Assembly (NCBI GenBank): GCA_003281365.1
Contig: QCCF01000002.1
Location: 186,001 to 250,000, forward strand
Reading direction: 5' to 3'
Length of the DNA: 64,000 nucleotides
Origin: Prochlorococcus sp. AG-347-K18
GTDB lineage: Bacteria > Cyanobacteriota > Cyanobacteriia > PCC-6307 > Cyanobiaceae
Shown here: positions 18,667 through 29,683 of the stretch, one piece after another
Numbering within the stretch: position 1 is the first letter of the stretch
Layout of the letters: the number at the start of each line of letters is the position of its first letter
Made by a program: the position numbers and the translations under genes
Notes under the pieces: generated by a model
Database searches by the model: none
Seen by the model: only the letters and a program-made list of their open reading frames with translations
Told to the model about the DNA's origin: nothing

Positions 18667-19365
18667 TTAAATATATGTAAGTAAAATCTCGTATAAATTT
18701 AAATTATTCAAGCAATGACCTTGCTGAGCTAATTTAATTACTATTGGCTTAGTATAAAGTTTTTTATTTAAGGAATCTAAAAAGTTATTATTTGATTCAG
18801 TGTCAAGAATCAAATCATTTTCTGATTTTATGAAAATAATTTTGCAATCTTTTTTAAAAAATACTGGAAAATCTCTATTGATATATAGTTGTTTTAAATC
18901 ATTTAAAAGAAGCGTTTTATTTAAATTATCTAAACTTTTATAAAATATATTTTTAAAACTAATATTTATATCATTTGGCATAAATGATCTATGTATAAAT
19001 TCTTTCAACATTTCCTTAGATTCATCTTTTATGATTTTTGTTTCCATTCTTTTTAGAGACCTCAAAATAAAGTTTCTCTTATTACTTACAGGAAGAAAAT
19101 TATTAAAAGAATTGATAAGAACAATATGAGTTGCTTCTTTTAAAATTTTTTTTTGCATCAAATTAAAACCATATGAATGACATAAAGTCATTCTAATTTC
19201 TTTTTTAGAGTCGCTTTTAATCCATTTTGCTTCATAATTATTTGTCGAAAAATAGCCTCTTTCATTATCTTGCCAATGCCAATTATTTTTTAAAAAATCA
19301 ACTTTAAAATCATCCCAGAAATATTTATTAAGTCCCCACCCATGTTGAGTAATAATTTGTTTCAT
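18667..19365 (-). CDS. bioK: Pimeloyl-ACP methyl ester esterase, BioK type
   Basis: Encodes 232 residues of an alpha/beta hydrolase. The oxyanion region QHGWG (residues 7-11) precedes the nucleophile elbow CHSYG with Ser64; Asp185 (ENDLIL) and His217 (QQGHCLN) complete a plausible catalytic triad. It is dissimilar to E. coli BioH. Picocyanobacterial bio clusters are known to carry the esterase BioK at this position, which removes the methyl group from pimeloyl-ACP methyl ester. It overlaps bioF by four bases and precedes bioC by 8 bases. The assignment rests on position plus triad, since overall similarity among these esterases is low. Confidence 0.85.
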   Translation of the reverse strand: MKQIITQHGWGLNKYFWDDFKVDFLKNNWHWQDNERGYFSTNNYEAKWIKSDSKKEIRMTLCHSYGFNLMQKKILKEATHIVLINSFNNFLPVSNKRNFILRSLKRMETKIIKDESKEMLKEFIHRSFMPNDINISFKNIFYKSLDNLNKTLLLNDLKQLYINRDFPVFFKKDCKIIFIKSENDLILDTESNNNFLDSLNKKLYTKPIVIKLAQQGHCLNNLNLYEILLTYI

Positions 19366-20501
19366 TTAAACTCTTTCAATACAGCAATGAAATTCTTTAG
19401 AAGATTTAAATTTAAGTCTCTTCTTATTGTTATTCTGATTCTTGATTGTCCAACTGGAACAGTTGGAGGTCTTATCGCAATTGCTAAAAATCCATTTTTT
19501 TCAAGATATTTTTGTAGATAAATTGCCTTTTCTTCTTGGCCAACAATAATTGATAAAATGTGAGATTCTCCTTGAACTGGAAAACTAAAATTTTTAATAA
19601 TTTCATCTTTCCATACTTTCGCTGAAGATAACAAATCATTACCCCATTCTTTATTTTCTAAAATTTTTTTCAAACCTTCTAATGCCCCAGCAGCTAAAGA
19701 TGGAGCAAGCGCGGTTGTATACCTAAATGCTCCACTTGTTTGGATAATATATTCACCAATTTCTGAATTGGAGGCTACAAACGCTCCGCCGCTCCCAAAT
19801 GCTTTTCCAAAAGTACCAGTGATCATAGTTATATCCGAACGGCAATTAAAACTTAAACCCCTACCTTCAGGACCCAAGATCCCAATTGCATGAGCTTCGT
19901 CAACTAATAATTGGACACTATTTTTTTTGCAAATTTCTGTTATTTCTCTGAGCGGAGCAATTGATCCCTCCATGCTATAAAGAGATTCGACAACAACTAA
20001 AATGGAATTTTTTGTAGGGTTAGATTTAATAATTTTATCTTCTAAATCTTTTAAATTATTGTGTGAAAATCGAACCAGTTTTGCTTGAGCAGCTTTGACT
20101 CCAACCAATAAAGAGTTATGGATTAATTTATCTGCTATTACGATACTATTTCTGTTTGCTAAAGTCTGAATAGCCGCTATATTTGCTTGAAATCCGCTTG
20201 GGAAAAGTAATACTTTCTCTTGATTAAGCCACTTGGCAAGTTCTGTTTCTAATAACTTATGTATTGGTCTTGAACCTGTAATAAACCTAGAGCTACCTGA
20301 ACCAATACCTTCTAAAAGGCTTATTTCGAAAGCAGCTTTTATTAAGTCCTTGTCCCTACTTAATCCAAAATAATCATTACTGCATAAGTCTATAAGTTTT
20401 TTATTTTGTGAATTTAAACTATGAAGTTCGAATGGTTTTTTACCTAAAGAAAATGTTTTTAATTTACGAATTCTATTTTTTGGGATTTTTACTTTTTTCA
20501 T
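19362..20501 (-). CDS. bioF: 8-amino-7-oxononanoate synthase
   Basis: Encodes about 379 residues from ATG 20501; a TTG at 20534 would add 11 residues that look unlike the family. PLP-enzyme hallmarks are LCSNDYFGLS, GSGSSRFITGS, DEAHAIGILG and the PLP lysine in TGTFGKAFGSGG. BioF condenses pimeloyl-ACP with alanine to KAPA. It is the first gene of the bio operon. The promoter must lie in the roughly 140 bases shared with the divergent helicase gene. Confidence 0.96.
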   Translation of the reverse strand: MKKVKIPKNRIRKLKTFSLGKKPFELHSLNSQNKKLIDLCSNDYFGLSRDKDLIKAAFEISLLEGIGSGSSRFITGSRPIHKLLETELAKWLNQEKVLLFPSGFQANIAAIQTLANRNSIVIADKLIHNSLLVGVKAAQAKLVRFSHNNLKDLEDKIIKSNPTKNSILVVVESLYSMEGSIAPLREITEICKKNSVQLLVDEAHAIGILGPEGRGLSFNCRSDITMITGTFGKAFGSGGAFVASNSEIGEYIIQTSGAFRYTTALAPSLAAGALEGLKKILENKEWGNDLLSSAKVWKDEIIKNFSFPVQGESHILSIIVGQEEKAIYLQKYLEKNGFLAIAIRPPTVPVGQSRIRITIRRDLNLNLLKNFIAVLKEFK

Positions 20502-20640
20502 TTTGGCAAAATAAAATATTGTGGATTTAATCAAAAAGATTTAGATTTACTATTAAAGTTTGCAAGGTTTTTTTTGTTTATTAATATCTATATAGATCAT
20601 ATATTAAGAAGTTAACTCATCCTCTCTTCAATCACAATTA

Positions 20641-23367
20641 TTGCTTAATTTAGAGGAATATTTCCCCTTTCCACTAGATGATTTTCAGTTAGAGGCAATA
20701 CGAGCTATTAATAGCGGAAATTCTGTTGTTTTAACGGCACCAACAGGTTCTGGTAAAACATTGATAGGTGAATTTGCTATTTATAGAGGTTTATCTCATA
20801 ACAGCAGAGTTTTTTATACAACACCTTTAAAGGCTCTATCAAACCAAAAGTTTAGAGATTTTGCTAACCAATATGGCGAAAATAAAGTTGGTCTTTTAAC
20901 TGGAGATATAAGTATAAATAGAGAAGCACCAATCTTAGTCATGACGACTGAGATTTTTAGGAACATGCTTTATGGCGAATTTGATGAATTTGATGATCCC
21001 TTAGAAAATTTAGAATCTGTGATTCTTGATGAATGTCATTACATGAATGACCCCCAAAGAGGCACAGTTTGGGAGGAAACTATAATCCATTGCCCTACTA
21101 GAACTCAAATAATAGCTTTATCAGCAACAATAGCTAATGCAGATCAACTACAAAATTGGATAGAAAAAGTACATGGACCCACAGTACTAATTAATAGTGA
21201 TAAGAGACCAGTCCCACTTGATTTTATTTTTTGTAGTGCTAAAGGCCTCCATCCACTTTTAAATAATAAGGGTAATGGAATTCATCCAAACTGTAAGATT
21301 TGGAGAGCTCCTAAAGGGCTGAAAAAGAGAGGAAAAGTAGGCAGGATAATGCAACCAAAGTCTCCCTCGATTGGCTTTGTGATCTCTAAATTAGCTGAAC
21401 GAAATATGTTGCCAGCTATTTATTTTATTTTTAGTAGAAGAGGATGTGACAAGGCTATTGACAATATAAAAGATTTAACTTTAGTAAGTTATTCAGAAGC
21501 AAATATGATATCCCAAAAATTAGATGTTTATCTTAAAAATAATCAAGAAGCAATTAAAGATCAATCTCAATGCGAGGCATTAAAACGCGGCATTGCATCT
21601 CATCATGCTGGATTATTGCCTGCATGGAAAGAATTGGTTGAAGAATTATTTCAGCAAGGTTTGATAAAAGTTGTTTTTGCAACTGAAACTTTAGCTGCAG
21701 GAATTAATATGCCCGCAAGAACAACTGTTATTTCTTCTTTATCAAAAAGGACTGAAGATGGGCATAGATTATTATTTAGCAGTGAATTTTTACAAATGTC
21801 AGGAAGAGCTGGAAGAAGAGGTAAAGATACCCAAGGATATGTTGTTACATTACAAACAAGATTCGAAGGTGCCAAAGAAGCAAGTGCACTGGCTATCAGT
21901 AAACCAAATTCTTTAGAGAGTCAATTCACTCCAAGCTATGGAATGGTACTTAATCTTTTGCAAAGTTATAGTTTAGAGAAGTCTAAAGAATTAATTAAAA
22001 GAAGTTTTGGTAGTTTTTTATATTTAGGTGAATCCTCTGGTGAGAATATAATTCTTGAAAATTTAGATAAGGATTTAATTGAGTTAAAACAAATTACATC
22101 TAACGTTTCATGGAAGGATTTTGATGACTATGAAAAGTTAAAAAATCGTCTTAAAGAAGAGAGAAGACTCTTGAAAATTTTAGAAAAACAAGCAGCTGAA
22201 AAATTGTCAGAAGAGATAACTAATGCACTCCCATATATTAAAGATGGAAGCTTAATTTCAATCAAAGCTCCTCAAATTAAAAGAAAAATTGTTCCAGGAT
22301 TAATTTGTAAGAAAATATATGAATCCCAAAAAATTAAGAGTTTATTGTGTTTGACAATTGATAATTTATTTATTCTTATAAAACCCTCATACATTGTGAA
22401 TATTTTTAATGATTTGGATGTAATTGATGTCTTAGGACTTGAAGTACCAAGAATGTATTTTTCTGGAGAGTTAGTTAGGGGAGATGATAAATCGCAGCGT
22501 TTTGCGGATCGAATTTTAGAAGTTTCTAAGAAAAATGATTTACAAACTCCACAATATGACCTTACAACAGAAGTTTTGGCACAACAGCAACAAATTAATA
22601 ATTTAGAAAAAACAGTCACTGATCATCCTGCACATAGATTTGGAGACTCCAGGAAATTAAAGAAATATAGAAAAAGAATTATTGATCTTGAAGAAGAAAT
22701 AAATATGAGAAAAAAAATTCTTGGGGAAAAAGAAAATCACAACTGGAGAACTTTTACCCACTTGATTAAAATTTTGAATTATTTTGGTTGTTTAAATGAT
22801 TTGGAATTGACAGAAGTTGGTCAAACAGTTGGTGCGATAAGAAGTGAAAATGAATTATGGATTGGTCTTGTTTTAGTTAGTGGTTATTTGGACGATTTAG
22901 ATCCTCCTGAGTTAGCTGCAATTATTCAAGCTATATGTGTTGATGTAAGGAGGCCTAATCTTTGGTGTAATTTCAAGCCTTCTTTGAGAGTAATAGATGT
23001 TTTTAATGAATTAGATGGTTTAAGAAAATTAGTTGCTTCTCAACAAAATAATTTTCATATTGAAATTCCTATCTATTTGGAAATAGAGTTGACTGGAATT
23101 ATTTCTGAGTGGGCAAGGGGGAAAAAATGGAAAGATTTGGTTTTTAATACCTCATTAGATGAAGGTGATGTAGTGAGGATTATTAGAAGATCAATTGATG
23201 TACTTTCTCAAGTACAATACTGTATTGGTGTTACTAATAAATTAAAAAGCAAAGCAAAGCTAGCATTAAAAGCTATTAATCGTTTTCCTGTTTCTGAATC
23301 TAATGATCTTATAAAAGTCTCTGAAGATATTAATCCTGCAACAAAAAGAATTGACAATAATTCCTGA
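20641..23367 (+). CDS. Ski2/Mtr4-like DEAD/DEAH-box RNA helicase with DSHCT domain
   Basis: Encodes 908 residues. Helicase motifs occur in order: the Q-type FQLEAIRAI, motif I APTGSGKT (about residues 33-40), motif II DECH (about 129), SATIAN, and motif VI QMSGRAGRRG (about 385). The C terminus (LSQVQYCIGV region) resembles the DSHCT domain of Ski2/Mtr4 and plastid ISE2 helicases, which act in RNA decay and processing. The best start is TTG 20641; no ATG is available in frame. It diverges from bioF and converges with fumC. Confidence 0.93.
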   Translation: MLNLEEYFPFPLDDFQLEAIRAINSGNSVVLTAPTGSGKTLIGEFAIYRGLSHNSRVFYTTPLKALSNQKFRDFANQYGENKVGLLTGDISINREAPILVMTTEIFRNMLYGEFDEFDDPLENLESVILDECHYMNDPQRGTVWEETIIHCPTRTQIIALSATIANADQLQNWIEKVHGPTVLINSDKRPVPLDFIFCSAKGLHPLLNNKGNGIHPNCKIWRAPKGLKKRGKVGRIMQPKSPSIGFVISKLAERNMLPAIYFIFSRRGCDKAIDNIKDLTLVSYSEANMISQKLDVYLKNNQEAIKDQSQCEALKRGIASHHAGLLPAWKELVEELFQQGLIKVVFATETLAAGINMPARTTVISSLSKRTEDGHRLLFSSEFLQMSGRAGRRGKDTQGYVVTLQTRFEGAKEASALAISKPNSLESQFTPSYGMVLNLLQSYSLEKSKELIKRSFGSFLYLGESSGENIILENLDKDLIELKQITSNVSWKDFDDYEKLKNRLKEERRLLKILEKQAAEKLSEEITNALPYIKDGSLISIKAPQIKRKIVPGLICKKIYESQKIKSLLCLTIDNLFILIKPSYIVNIFNDLDVIDVLGLEVPRMYFSGELVRGDDKSQRFADRILEVSKKNDLQTPQYDLTTEVLAQQQQINNLEKTVTDHPAHRFGDSRKLKKYRKRIIDLEEEINMRKKILGEKENHNWRTFTHLIKILNYFGCLNDLELTEVGQTVGAIRSENELWIGLVLVSGYLDDLDPPELAAIIQAICVDVRRPNLWCNFKPSLRVIDVFNELDGLRKLVASQQNNFHIEIPIYLEIELTGIISEWARGKKWKDLVFNTSLDEGDVVRIIRRSIDVLSQVQYCIGVTNKLKSKAKLALKAINRFPVSESNDLIKVSEDINPATKRIDNNS

Positions 23368-23376
23368 ATTTTTTTA

Positions 23377-24762
23377 TCAAATCATCGAATTAATATTCAT
23401 TACTTCATCAAATTCACCTTCGTTTAAGTAACCTAATTTAAGTGTTGCCTCTTTTAAATTTAATGATTCTTTGAAGGCAAGGTTTGCAATTTCAGCTGCT
23501 TTTTCATAACCAACTTTTGGTACAATGGCTGTAACCAACATTAGTGAGTTTTCTAAATTTAGCTTCATTTTCTTTTGATTAGGTTCCATCCCATTAACTA
23601 ATTTTATTCTGAAGTTTTCTATTGCATTTTTAAGTAATTTTAAACTTGTAAGAATATTAAATCCAATAAGAGGCTTATATTCATTCATCTGTAATGTTCC
23701 GCTAGAATTTGCCATTGAAACTGCATATTCAAGACCCATTATCTGTGTGCATACCATTGATAAGGCTTCGCATTGAGTCGGATTCACTTTACCGGGCATG
23801 ATAGAACTTCCAGGTTCATTTTGAGGGATAATTAATTCATATATTCCTGATCTTGGACCAGAAGATAGAATTTTTATATCATTTGAAATTTTAAATAATG
23901 TACCTGCTAAAATTTTGATCTGACTCATTACTTGAGCTAGACGATCATGGGAGGCCATGATAGAAAAATTATTTTTTGATTTAAAAAACTTTAGATTAGT
24001 ATCATCGGAAATTGATTTTATAGACTCTTCACAAAATCTTTTTGGAGAATTAATCCCTGTACCAACTGCAGTTCCTCCCAGAGGTAAGAAATATAATTCA
24101 TTCAGACTTATAATAATTGCATTCTCAGCATCTTTAAGTTGCTCTGACCATGCTGATATTTCTTGCCCAAAAGTAAGGGGCACTGCATCTTGAAAATGGG
24201 TTCTTCCTATCTTTATAAGGTCTTTCCATTTTTCACTTTTTTTATCAAGGATCTTCGTAAGTTCTCTTATAGCTGGAGCTAAATTTTTGATTATTTCATT
24301 AACAACAGAAATTTGAATAGCAGCAGGAAAAGTATCATTAGTTGACTGAGATTTATTTACATCATCATTAGGATGGATTGGTTGATGACTACCAAGATCT
24401 GAATTTGTTTTTAATGCTGCAATATTAGAAATTACCTCATTAACATTCATATTTGTTTGTGTGCCACTACCTGTTTGCCATACCTTTAAGGGGAACTGTG
24501 AATCATGAAGTCCATCAAGTATTTCTTTACATGCCTCTACAATCAAATCTTTTTTTCTTTTATCTATTAACCCTAAATTGAAATTCGCAATTGAAGCAGC
24601 TTTTTTTATGAGGGTGAGTGAATAAATTAACTCAATTGGAATTAATTCTTCTCCAATAGAAAAATTTTTTATCGATCTTTGTGTTTGAGCACCCCACAAA
24701 GCTTTTGTGGGAACCTCTATTGTTCCCATACTATCTTTTTCAATCCTAAAGTTTTTTGTCAT
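23377..24762 (-). CDS. fumC: Fumarate hydratase, class II
   Basis: Encodes 461 residues of the aspartase/fumarase superfamily. The signature GSSIMPGKVNPTQCEA and the upstream WQTGSGTQTNMNVNEV and GRTHFQDAVP segments are characteristic of class II fumarase. The enzyme interconverts fumarate and malate; in picocyanobacteria it also recycles fumarate released by PurB and by arginine synthesis. The adjacent purB (48 bases upstream, same strand) yields fumarate, so the two genes form a metabolically sensible pair. Confidence 0.97.
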   Translation of the reverse strand: MTKNFRIEKDSMGTIEVPTKALWGAQTQRSIKNFSIGEELIPIELIYSLTLIKKAASIANFNLGLIDKRKKDLIVEACKEILDGLHDSQFPLKVWQTGSGTQTNMNVNEVISNIAALKTNSDLGSHQPIHPNDDVNKSQSTNDTFPAAIQISVVNEIIKNLAPAIRELTKILDKKSEKWKDLIKIGRTHFQDAVPLTFGQEISAWSEQLKDAENAIIISLNELYFLPLGGTAVGTGINSPKRFCEESIKSISDDTNLKFFKSKNNFSIMASHDRLAQVMSQIKILAGTLFKISNDIKILSSGPRSGIYELIIPQNEPGSSIMPGKVNPTQCEALSMVCTQIMGLEYAVSMANSSGTLQMNEYKPLIGFNILTSLKLLKNAIENFRIKLVNGMEPNQKKMKLNLENSLMLVTAIVPKVGYEKAAEIANLAFKESLNLKEATLKLGYLNEGEFDEVMNINSMI

Positions 24763-24810
24763 TATTCCTCTGAAAACACTGGTTAGACCTAGATAAGGTT
24801 TTCAGTAATC

Positions 24811-26106
24811 CTAGATACCTAACTTTTCCCATATTACACTTAAATTATGGAGATGAAATGAAGGATTAAAACATTCTTCTAACTCACGTTGATCAATAAT
24901 ATCCATTATTTCATTATCTCTCTCTATATTTTGCTTGAAATTCCCATTCTGAGTATTCCAAGCCTGATGTGCATTTTTTTGTACTAAGCTATAAGCCTTT
25001 TCTCTAGACAAACCCTTCTCTACAAGCAAAAGTAAAACTTTCTGACTAAAGATTACACCACCATATATATTTAAATTTTTGAGCATATTTTTTGGATAAA
25101 CCTCCAAATTGCTTACAATATCTTTCATTTCCCTGAGCATAAAATGCAAACAGATTGATACGTCAGGTAACATGATACGTTCATTTGAACTATGGCTTAT
25201 ATCTCTTTCGTGCCAAAGTGGAACATTTTCCAGTGCTGTTAAAACGTAACTCCTCAAAATTCTTGCTAAACCGCTGACTCTTTCACTTCTAATAGGATTT
25301 CTTTTATGAGGCATGGCAGAACTTCCTTTTTGCCCTTTTGTAAAGCCCTCCTCAACTTCTAAAACGTCAGTTCTTTGTAAATTTCGTATTTCGGTCGCGA
25401 ATCTATCTAGAGAAGAGCCAACTAGTGCAATAGTTTGTACATATTCTGCATGTCTGTCTCTTGATATAACCTGAGTACTTGCTGTATCTGGTTTTAGGCC
25501 GAGTAAATCACAAGTTATTTGCTCTACTTTGGGATTTGTATTGGCGTAAGTTCCCATTGCACCACTTATTTGTCCAATTGCTACAGATTCTTGCAGTGTT
25601 AATAATCTTTTTTTGTTCCTTATTATTTCAGCTAACCATCCAGCAAGTTTAAAACCGAAGGAAATTGGCTCCCCATGAATTGCATGAGATCTCCCAATCA
25701 TTAATGTATTTTTATGCTTCCTTGCTAATAATCTGACTTCATTTTCTAGGTTCTCAATTTCTTCTAATAACAATTCGCAAGAATCTTTTAACTGAAGAGA
25801 TAAGCCAGTATCAAGTACATCACTACTGGTCATGCCAACATGAATGTATCTTCCAGAATCTCCTACAAATTCATTAACGCTCGTAAGAAATGCTATGACA
25901 TCATGTTTAACTTCTTTCTCAATTTCTGTAATTCTAGATTCATCAAACTTTGCATTTGAACGTATCTCTTTTATGGCATTCTCAGGAATTTTCCCGAGGG
26001 AAAAATTTGCTTCACATGCAGCTATTTCAACCTTAAGCCAACTCTGGAATTTTGCACTTTCAGTCCAGATTTTTCCCATTTCGGGTAATGTGTAACGCTC
26101 GATCAC
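24811..26106 (-). CDS. purB: Adenylosuccinate lyase
   Basis: Encodes 431 residues starting at GTG 26106. It shows the superfamily signature GSSAMPHKRNPI, the catalytic histidine region GRSHAIHGEPISFG, and TSSDVLDTGL. PurB releases fumarate from SAICAR and from adenylosuccinate in purine synthesis. It is co-directional with fumC. About 280 noncoding bases separate it from the divergent tlyA and should hold both promoters; I see no gene there. Confidence 0.97.
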   Translation of the reverse strand: MIERYTLPEMGKIWTESAKFQSWLKVEIAACEANFSLGKIPENAIKEIRSNAKFDESRITEIEKEVKHDVIAFLTSVNEFVGDSGRYIHVGMTSSDVLDTGLSLQLKDSCELLLEEIENLENEVRLLARKHKNTLMIGRSHAIHGEPISFGFKLAGWLAEIIRNKKRLLTLQESVAIGQISGAMGTYANTNPKVEQITCDLLGLKPDTASTQVISRDRHAEYVQTIALVGSSLDRFATEIRNLQRTDVLEVEEGFTKGQKGSSAMPHKRNPIRSERVSGLARILRSYVLTALENVPLWHERDISHSSNERIMLPDVSICLHFMLREMKDIVSNLEVYPKNMLKNLNIYGGVIFSQKVLLLLVEKGLSREKAYSLVQKNAHQAWNTQNGNFKQNIERDNEIMDIIDQRELEECFNPSFHLHNLSVIWEKLGI

Positions 26107-26388
26107 AATTTTTATTTATTATCAATTTAAACTTTATAACAAAATCGAATTATTGCCTTATACCTTAGCGATCTACTTGCCATTGAACATATTTGCTTGA
26201 TTATTATTTTCTTATGTAACATTTTTCTGGCTTATAAAGAAAGCTTAAATATCAAAATGTTTGCGTTCGTCCTTTTTCTTAATAATGGGTAATTTTTTAG
26301 TTCTAATTTAAAATTGGAAAGTATTAAAGAATTTGGATCTTAATCTTGTAGAAGTTCATTATTCAGTCTTTTTTTTGTTGAACAATAG

Positions 26389-27187
26389 ATGATTAAAAAA
26401 AGTAGATTAGACCTTTATCTTCTAAATAAAGGTTTATGTGAAACTCGTCAAAAAGCTCAAGGTTTAATTCTTGCTGGCAAGGTTAGAGATATCAATGGAA
26501 AAGTATTGGATAAACCTGGACAACAAGTATTAATTGGATCTGAATTTTTTATTGATTCCCCACCTATGTTTGTATCAAGGGGTGGCGAAAAATTATTGGA
26601 GGCATTTAAAAAACTCGAAATTAATGTAAAAGACAAAATATGTATTGATGCAGGAATCTCTACTGGTGGATTTACTGATTGCTTATTGCAACAAGGAGCA
26701 AAGTTAGTATATGGGATAGATGTGGGTTATGGACAAACTGCATGGAAGATTAGAAATAACCCAAAAGTCATACTTTTTGAACGAACTAATATTCGTAATT
26801 TAAAACCTAATGATCTTTTATCTAGAAGTAGTGAATTACCAAATTTTGTTGTTGCTGATTTGTCGTTTATTTCACTAAAGTTAGTTTTTAAATCTATTTG
26901 TAATTTATTAGAAGGTGATTGTATTGAAGGAATATTTTTAATTAAACCCCAATTTGAGGTGGGTAAAGATAAAGTCAGTAAAGGTGGTGTTGTTCGCAAT
27001 CCTAAATTCCATACTGAGGCTATAGAGTCTGTTATTTATGCTGCTAAGAATTTTCAATGGAATATAAAGAATTTGATAGCTTCTCCACTGGTAGGTCCTG
27101 CTGGAAATCATGAATATCTAGCTTGGATGACCTTAGGAAGTCAATCAAATAAAAGGATTAATAGTGAATATATACAAAATTTAGTAA

Positions 27188-27201
<14 letters not shown>
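26389..27201 (+). CDS. tlyA: TlyA family rRNA (cytidine-2'-O)-methyltransferase / S4-domain protein
   Basis: Encodes 270 residues. An N-terminal S4 RNA-binding domain (about residues 4-60, RLDLYLLNKGLCETRQKAQGL) is followed by an FtsJ-like SAM methyltransferase domain (DAGISTGGFTDCLLQQGA, about residue 88; DLSFISL). In mycobacteria TlyA 2'-O-methylates 16S and 23S rRNA; many annotations call it hemolysin A, but rRNA modification is the better-supported role. It converges on glnB, with one base between the stop codons inside a shared hairpin. Confidence 0.9.
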
Positions 27202-27565
<364 letters not shown>

Positions 27566-27811
27566 TTAATTGTTTTTTGGGAAAACATCCAACATTGAAA
27601 TATCAGAAAAACATTTAATATCAAGACCTGCATTGGTGGCGTCTTCAATTAGTAAATGGGAATTTTCTTCAGAAATTATTACGGTACTATTTGATAACGC
27701 TTCCCACTTATTATTCTCAAAGTGTGTTTGAAGCCATAACATTCCAATTGCGCTTTTAGGTTGAAGAGCTTTATTTAAATTGTTATCGATAGTAATCAAA
27801 CAAATGTCCAT
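27566..27811 (-). CDS. Small conserved-looking protein of unknown function
   Basis: Encodes 81 residues from ATG 27811 (a TTG at 27826 is a weaker start). The predicted product mixes beta strands and helices (MDICLITIDN, NSTVIISEEN, DIKCFSDISMLDVF), with no signal peptide or membrane segment. I do not recognise the family. It lies 24 bases upstream of glnB on the same strand and may be co-transcribed with it, which would tie it to nitrogen regulation; this is inference from position only. Confidence 0.7.
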   Translation of the reverse strand: MDICLITIDNNLNKALQPKSAIGMLWLQTHFENNKWEALSNSTVIISEENSHLLIEDATNAGLDIKCFSDISMLDVFPKNN

Positions 27812-27989
27812 TAATTTTTCTTTCAACTAAACACATATAACCCTTTTTTCCGACATTATGAATGTAGTAGATGATACAAAAATAAGATTTAACAGCTTTT
27901 GACTTATTCATTTGTAATACTTAAGCTTATTGAGATTTTTGCAGATTTTGATCTTTTTATATAGGTTTAGTAAATAAGTTCTAATAAAA

Positions 27990-28400
27990 ATGAGTACAGC
28001 TAAATTAGATGATTCGACGCAAAGACCACTTTATGGTGAGAGAATTATTGAAGAATCAAAAATAATTTGTTTCGAGAATCCAAATAAGAATAGAATTTAT
28101 GAAATTTCTATCCAGTTGCCAGAATTCACATGTAAGTGTCCCTTTTCTGGTTATCCAGATTTTGCAAAGCTAAATATTATTTATCAACCTAATTTGAAAG
28201 TCTATGAGTTGAAGTCTTTGAAGCTTTATATCAATAATTTTAGAGACATAAAGATATCACATGAGGAAGTTGTTAATAGAATTATGGATGATTTAGTGAA
28301 TGAGGGCTCACCTCACTGGATACATTTAAATGCCGCATTTAACCCCAGAGGAAATGTTTCTATGCAGTTAGATATTTTTAGCGGACAGAAAAAAATTTAA
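27990..28400 (+). CDS. queF: NADPH-dependent preQ0 reductase
   Basis: Encodes 136 residues of the short (YkvM-type) QueF. The active-site segment [14 protein letters not shown] contains the nucleophilic cysteine and the conserved Asp, followed by the QueF motif [10 protein letters not shown] and a conserved histidine in GSPHWIHL. The enzyme reduces the nitrile of preQ0 to preQ1 for queuosine tRNA modification. I looked upstream for a preQ1 riboswitch and could not support one. Its last 4 bases overlap the end of the convergent ccs1 gene. Confidence 0.94.
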   Translation: MSTAKLDDSTQRPLYGERIIEESKIICFENPNKNRIYEISIQLPEFTCKCPFSGYPDFAKLNIIYQPNLKVYELKSLKLYINNFRDIKISHEEVVNRIMDDLVNEGSPHWIHLNAAFNPRGNVSMQLDIFSGQKKI

Positions 28401-29683
28401 AAATTTTTTATTTCTTCTGATATTTTCAAAAATTCTTTTTTAAAACCAACAAGATTTTTATTACTAATACCTCCAATGAATAGCTTTTGTGATTTCTTAT
28501 TTACAAGAATCCATAATTGGTTTGTTGGTATAAGACTTATTATTGTTCCAAAAATTATTAAGATAAAAGAAAAGTATATAAACGGTATAGAAGGATCATT
28601 TTTAATTATTAACCCACTGCGGGGGATTATTTTTTTTAGAGATATTTTTGAAGAGTTAACCTCTAAAGGATTGTCATTGATATAGAGATTATTTCCTGAA
28701 AAATTTTCTGTATTGGAAATTTTAAGGGGACCATTTTCATTATCTATTGTTAAAAGAAAATTTTTTTTAGTCTCTGATCCTAATTCAACTAAAACTCCCC
28801 AAATTTGATTGCCAATTTCGGGAATCTCATTTAATTGTAATTGATAAAGGATATTATCTATTTCTAAAACAACATTTGATATTGCCCAATCAGCTTGATA
28901 AATAGTTAATCCTTTAAACCTGATTGGGTTATTAACTTTGGCGGTTTTTATTTCATTCATATTTAGATCTTCAGAAGAAAAATTTAACTTTGAAATAAAC
29001 TGTTTGGGTACACCATCACTTTCTCTTTCTATAGAAAAATCGACCAACTTTACATTAGCTTTTGAATTTGTGCGCTCATTAATCAGATCCAAGCTTTCTC
29101 CAGGTAACAAATATTGTTCTTTTGATTGACTTGCAAAACTCCCATATGCTGAACCTATAAGTAAGACTATTAATCCTATATGAACAACTAAAGGACCGAT
29201 TTTTCCAATTAATCCTCGTCTTGCAGAAATATGACTTTTAAATTTATATGTTTTCCATCCCCTGTTTTTAAGTAATAAATCTACTTTTGATATATGGTCT
29301 CCATCTTGATTAATTGGTTGACTTAAAGTTAATTGCAGGTTGCTAAATTTCTTTTCGCTTCTATATTCAATCCACTTTAATGAAGCTTTTAATGAAGGGA
29401 TTTGCCTCCTGAAACTACAAGCTGCTAGAGAAATACAAAGAAGAATTAAAGAAAATAAAAAACAAAAACTTGTATATAAATGATCCAATTGAAGTTTTAA
29501 GACTTTTTCTCCATCTAAAAATCCAAAAATGGGAGCAACGTTGAAATTATCAATATAGAATTGATTACTATTGCCTTGAGGTATAAAAGTACCTATACCA
29601 CTTGTAATAGCTATAAAGATTAGCAGTGATATGGCGAATCTTAAACTTGATATTTTTAAAATTAGATTCTTGAGAATAATCAT
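28397..29683 (-). CDS. ccs1: Cytochrome c biogenesis protein Ccs1 (ResB)
   Basis: Encodes 428 residues of the ResB/Ccs1 family of system II cytochrome c maturation. Three N-terminal transmembrane helices are visible (about residues 14-32, 68-90 and 160-178), then a large lumenal domain, and one C-terminal helix (about 365-385). Ccs1 with CcsA delivers and ligates heme to apocytochromes c6 and f on the lumen side. It directly follows ccdA: the ccdA stop abuts its ATG. ccsA is not in this window. Confidence 0.93.
   Translation of the reverse strand: MIILKNLILKISSLRFAISLLIFIAITSGIGTFIPQGNSNQFYIDNFNVAPIFGFLDGEKVLKLQLDHLYTSFCFLFSLILLCISLAACSFRRQIPSLKASLKWIEYRSEKKFSNLQLTLSQPINQDGDHISKVDLLLKNRGWKTYKFKSHISARRGLIGKIGPLVVHIGLIVLLIGSAYGSFASQSKEQYLLPGESLDLINERTNSKANVKLVDFSIERESDGVPKQFISKLNFSSEDLNMNEIKTAKVNNPIRFKGLTIYQADWAISNVVLEIDNILYQLQLNEIPEIGNQIWGVLVELGSETKKNFLLTIDNENGPLKISNTENFSGNNLYINDNPLEVNSSKISLKKIIPRSGLIIKNDPSIPFIYFSFILIIFGTIISLIPTNQLWILVNKKSQKLFIGGISNKNLVGFKKEFLKISEEIKNF

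Noticed and set aside
22272-22619. 115-codon antisense ORF inside the helicase gene
   Set aside because: It lies wholly opposite a conserved coding region and shows no independent features.
26107-26388. Small gene between purB and tlyA
   Set aside because: Frames are short and interrupted on both strands; the region looks like divergent promoters only.
27830-27989. preQ1 riboswitch upstream of queF
   Set aside because: No convincing aptamer hairpin plus A-rich tail arrangement is seen.
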